Source: CAVQAH01 sp963784195 (GTDB taxonomy: Bacteria > Acidobacteriota > Vicinamibacteria > Vicinamibacterales > 2-12-FULL-66-21). Taken from it: a stretch of DNA of 64,000 bases. The notes under the pieces are model-generated. The model worked only from the letters and a program-made list of their open reading frames with translations, did no database searches and had not been told where the DNA came from. The stretch's first letter is position 1; each line of letters opens with the position of its first letter. The stretch is taken from the NCBI GenBank assembly GCA_963784195.1, contig CAWARA010000003.1:13802-77801 (forward strand), in the 5' to 3' direction. Both the position numbers and the translations under genes were made by a program. Shown here piece after piece: positions 62,113-64,000 of this stretch.

Positions 62113-63215
62113 CTATTGGAAGTTGATCGCCGCCTTCTTGATCAGGTCGTCATCTCGCAGAGCCCAGAGCGGCACCGCATGGTTCTTCTCCAGGAACCGC
62201 CCGCCGAAGTGGAGTCCCGAGTACCCGATGCGTCTCGAGGTCCACGACCGGCGACCCCGAGTTGCCGCCGAGCGTCGAGCAGTCGTGATGGAACTCGAAG
62301 GCCGCCAGAGCTTCGCCCGATCACCTCTCCCGGCTGCAGCCGTTTCACGTTGTAGATGTCCGCGAAGATTCGCTTCATCGGCTCGGGATCGTTGCGGCGG
62401 CCGTCCCACGCGGGATAGCCGATGACGTAGACCTTCGTCCCCTTCAGCGTCGCCGGCGGCTGCCTGGCGACCGGAAGCGGATCGGGAAGCGCGTCGGGGC
62501 CGGACACCTGCTCGACTCGAAGGACCGCCAGATCGTGATTTTCGTGAATGCCGACAATCGAGATGACCTTGAACGTCAGCGGCGCTTCGGAGTTGAGCTC
62601 GGCGCGAAGATTCAGGCTCGCCGTCATCGGCGCGCGAAACGTCCACGTGTTGTCGTTGCCGGGCCGCGAGAACTCGACCGCGACGTGCCGGTTCGTGATG
62701 ATGGTGTCCTTGCCCGCCAGCCAGCCCGTACCGAGCCAATCGAGGTTCGGATCGTTCGACACTTCGACGCGGCCGACGCGCCGGATAGACTCTTTGATTC
62801 GATCGCGCACGTCCTTCAGGTCCGCCCACAGCTTCGGCGGCTCCATGAAGTCACCCTCCTGAATCAGGATCGCGGGTCTTCCGGCCAACAGGATGATCGC
62901 CTCGAGACCTTTCTGGTCCTGATCGGAGATGTCGGCGTCGCGGCCCATCTCGACCTTCTTCATCGCGGACAAGCCGTCTTTGAGTTCCTGTTGCGACTGC
63001 AGAGCCACCGCGCGATCGACAGGCGTCAGCTCCGCCACCGCCGAGCCGGCGCCAGCCGCTCCCGGGAGTGGCATCGAGAAGCCCTCGAAGCTGTCGGTTG
63101 CCGGATGTGCGGCGCGAGTCATCGACGCCACCGCCGACTCCACGGCGTCCGCGGCGATCTCGTAGCTGCCGAGAATTCGTCGCGCTTCGTCGACAATCCG
63201 CTGCTTTCTCGACAT
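62113..63215 (-). CDS. trypsin-like serine protease, one frame break
   Basis: About 365 residues, no signal peptide. Residues ~105-150 (LLAGRPAILIQEGDFMEPPK, RVGRVEVSN) match the pre-protease segment of the trypsin-PLD protein at 49703. Protease triad: His177 (TNRHVA), Asp228 (ENHDLAVLRVE), Ser in TLGGNSGSPV. The frame shifts near 62300, just before the Ser motif (LQPGEVIG to FEFHHDCSTLGGNSGSPV). C-terminal text LGLHFGGRFLEKNHAVPL matches LGLHYAGIYEENNFAVPA-type strands of the other protease. In an operon with the metallophosphoesterase; possibly activates it by cleavage. Confidence 0.85.
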
Positions 63216-63235
63216 ACCGCCCTCTTTGATTCTTC

Positions 63236-63451
63236 TTATCCGATGATGATCGATCTCTCGATGCGCTCGCCGAGCGCCGCGATGGTCTTGGAGGGATCGA
63301 ACAGACGGTGAGCTCTTAGCGCGAGTAGTTCAGGACGCGCGACACGATTCGCGTCGAGCGACGCGTCGAGCACACCAGTCTGGAAGCCGACGTTCTGTCC
63401 GCCACCAGCAAGACTCAGTGCGCTTTTGGTCGCAGCGGGCACTGCAACCAC
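63236..63451 (-). pseudogene. patatin-like remnant with internal deletion
   Basis: ATG 63451 opens ATKSALSLAGGGQNVGFQTG then VLDASLDANR, the N-terminal oxyanion loop of cytoplasmic patatins (LSGGGxxGxxxGVLD). Instead of the GxSxG segment it jumps to LLALRAHRLFDPSKTIAALG, which matches the LFDxxPLRxLL segment normally ~80 residues further on. It stops at 63236. So the catalytic Ser and Asp are both missing. Lies 20 bases upstream of the trypsin-like gene on the same strand; patatins are common effectors in such islands, so this may be a lost effector. Confidence 0.45.
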
Positions 63452-64000
63452 CCTTTCCTCGAAACCAACCCGCGACGCTCGATGCCGTGGAGGGTCGCAT
63501 GATCGAAGATCCCCGCAGTGAAGTCAACACGCCTCGCGGCTGAGCTCGAGCGCGATCGCGCGTATGACCCACACACTTAGATATGACCGCACACTTAGAA
63601 ACGTTCGAAGTCGTGCTTACCGAACGTTACATCGGTGCTGATCGGACAAGGAGCGAGTTGTTTTCGGGTACGCTGAGCTAGTTGTGGTTATAAGGTGTGT
63701 CGAATGCGCACATGCGTGTGGAACCCGGCAGTTTCTTTGCCGAATCGCTTCGGGCGAGTAGGAACGCTACGCAGCTTGCGAGTTTGGAGATGCGTGGGAG
63801 CGCGCCCGACGTTTGATCGCCGAGAAACGCTACTGCTAAGAGCCCACAGGAGTTCACGAGATCAAGAGGTAGAGTAGCCAGAAGTTATCGTGACCTTCTG
63901 GACTCGTGTTCCGAGCCCGCCCGGTTAGGGGTAATGCTCTCGATGCCTTGCATGTCGAACATGCGCATACTCAGCCTCCTCATAGTCGGTCCGCTCTTCG
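63452..64000. other. no gene recognised to window edge
   Basis: About 550 bases without a convincing coding frame. A short direct repeat, ACACTTAGA, occurs at 63574-63582 and again at ~63592. Composition is slightly less GC-rich than the rest. The end of the island or the edge of an inserted segment may lie here; no attachment site or tRNA seen. Confidence 0.35.

Overview
The window is GC-rich bacterial chromosome and most resembles an Acidobacteriota (Vicinamibacteria-like) genome. The evidence is the gene repertoire: large TonB-dependent receptors with an N-terminal carboxypeptidase-regulatory-like domain, an ADOP-type ABC permease paired with a PadR regulator, Ser/Thr kinases carrying TolB-like/TPR or AAA/TPR tails, FG-GAP/ASPIC proteins, DUF1593 and S9 peptidases. 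The taxonomic call is inference; no rRNA, tRNA or other phylogenetic marker was found. Roughly half of the long genes carry single-base frame breaks (about 25-30 in total) while family homology continues across each break. Unpolished sequence is the likeliest cause, so I describe these as continuous genes with a frame break.

Layout. 1-13.5 kb: 3' part of a TonB receptor, a Ser/Thr kinase with TPRs, a badly broken unknown gene, a kinase fused to a predicted AAA ATPase/TPR, a type-B carboxylesterase and a divergent sugar-phosphate isomerase-like protein. 13.8-23.7 kb: a minus-strand block of two FG-GAP/ASPIC proteins and a second TonB receptor, a surface nutrient-uptake arrangement. 23.9-31.4 kb: DUF1593 protein, GH31 alpha-glycosidase with PA14, ADOP permease and PadR with a clear inverted-repeat operator. 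31.5-37.5 kb: a multi-TM patatin-like lipase translationally coupled (ATGA) to a catalase-like/di-haem cytochrome fusion, a candidate lipid-release plus peroxide/oxygenation pair. 37.6-49.5 kb: MatC-like permease, S9 peptidase, small proteins, amidohydrolase, another kinase/TPR, a kinase stub, a secreted dual-specificity phosphatase and a GH19 lysozyme/chitinase-like enzyme with a histone-like tail.

49.7-63.4 kb is the most exciting part: a compact biological-conflict (defence-like) island. Its core is three minus-strand genes linked by ATGA overlaps: an EAD-like/TIR/SIR2 protein, an nSTAND1-type ATPase and a HEAT-like multi-TM membrane protein. Forty-six bases away and divergent is an EAD1-trypsin protease. 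A trypsin fused to a two-HKD phospholipase D abuts the other end with no intergenic base. Beyond lie a calcineurin-like phosphoesterase with a third trypsin-like protease, and a patatin remnant. The inferred logic is EAD-EAD recruitment, STAND sensing, protease signalling, and NAD+-depleting (TIR/SIR2), membrane or phospholipase effectors.

The intergenic DNA holds several repeat families: 7-bp tandem repeats (AACTCCC, GGAAATC and GCCCATC types), mostly in mirrored hairpins; a ~53-bp double-hairpin BIME-like element at three places; a 13-bp x 6 tandem array; and one 86-bp REP-like hairpin.
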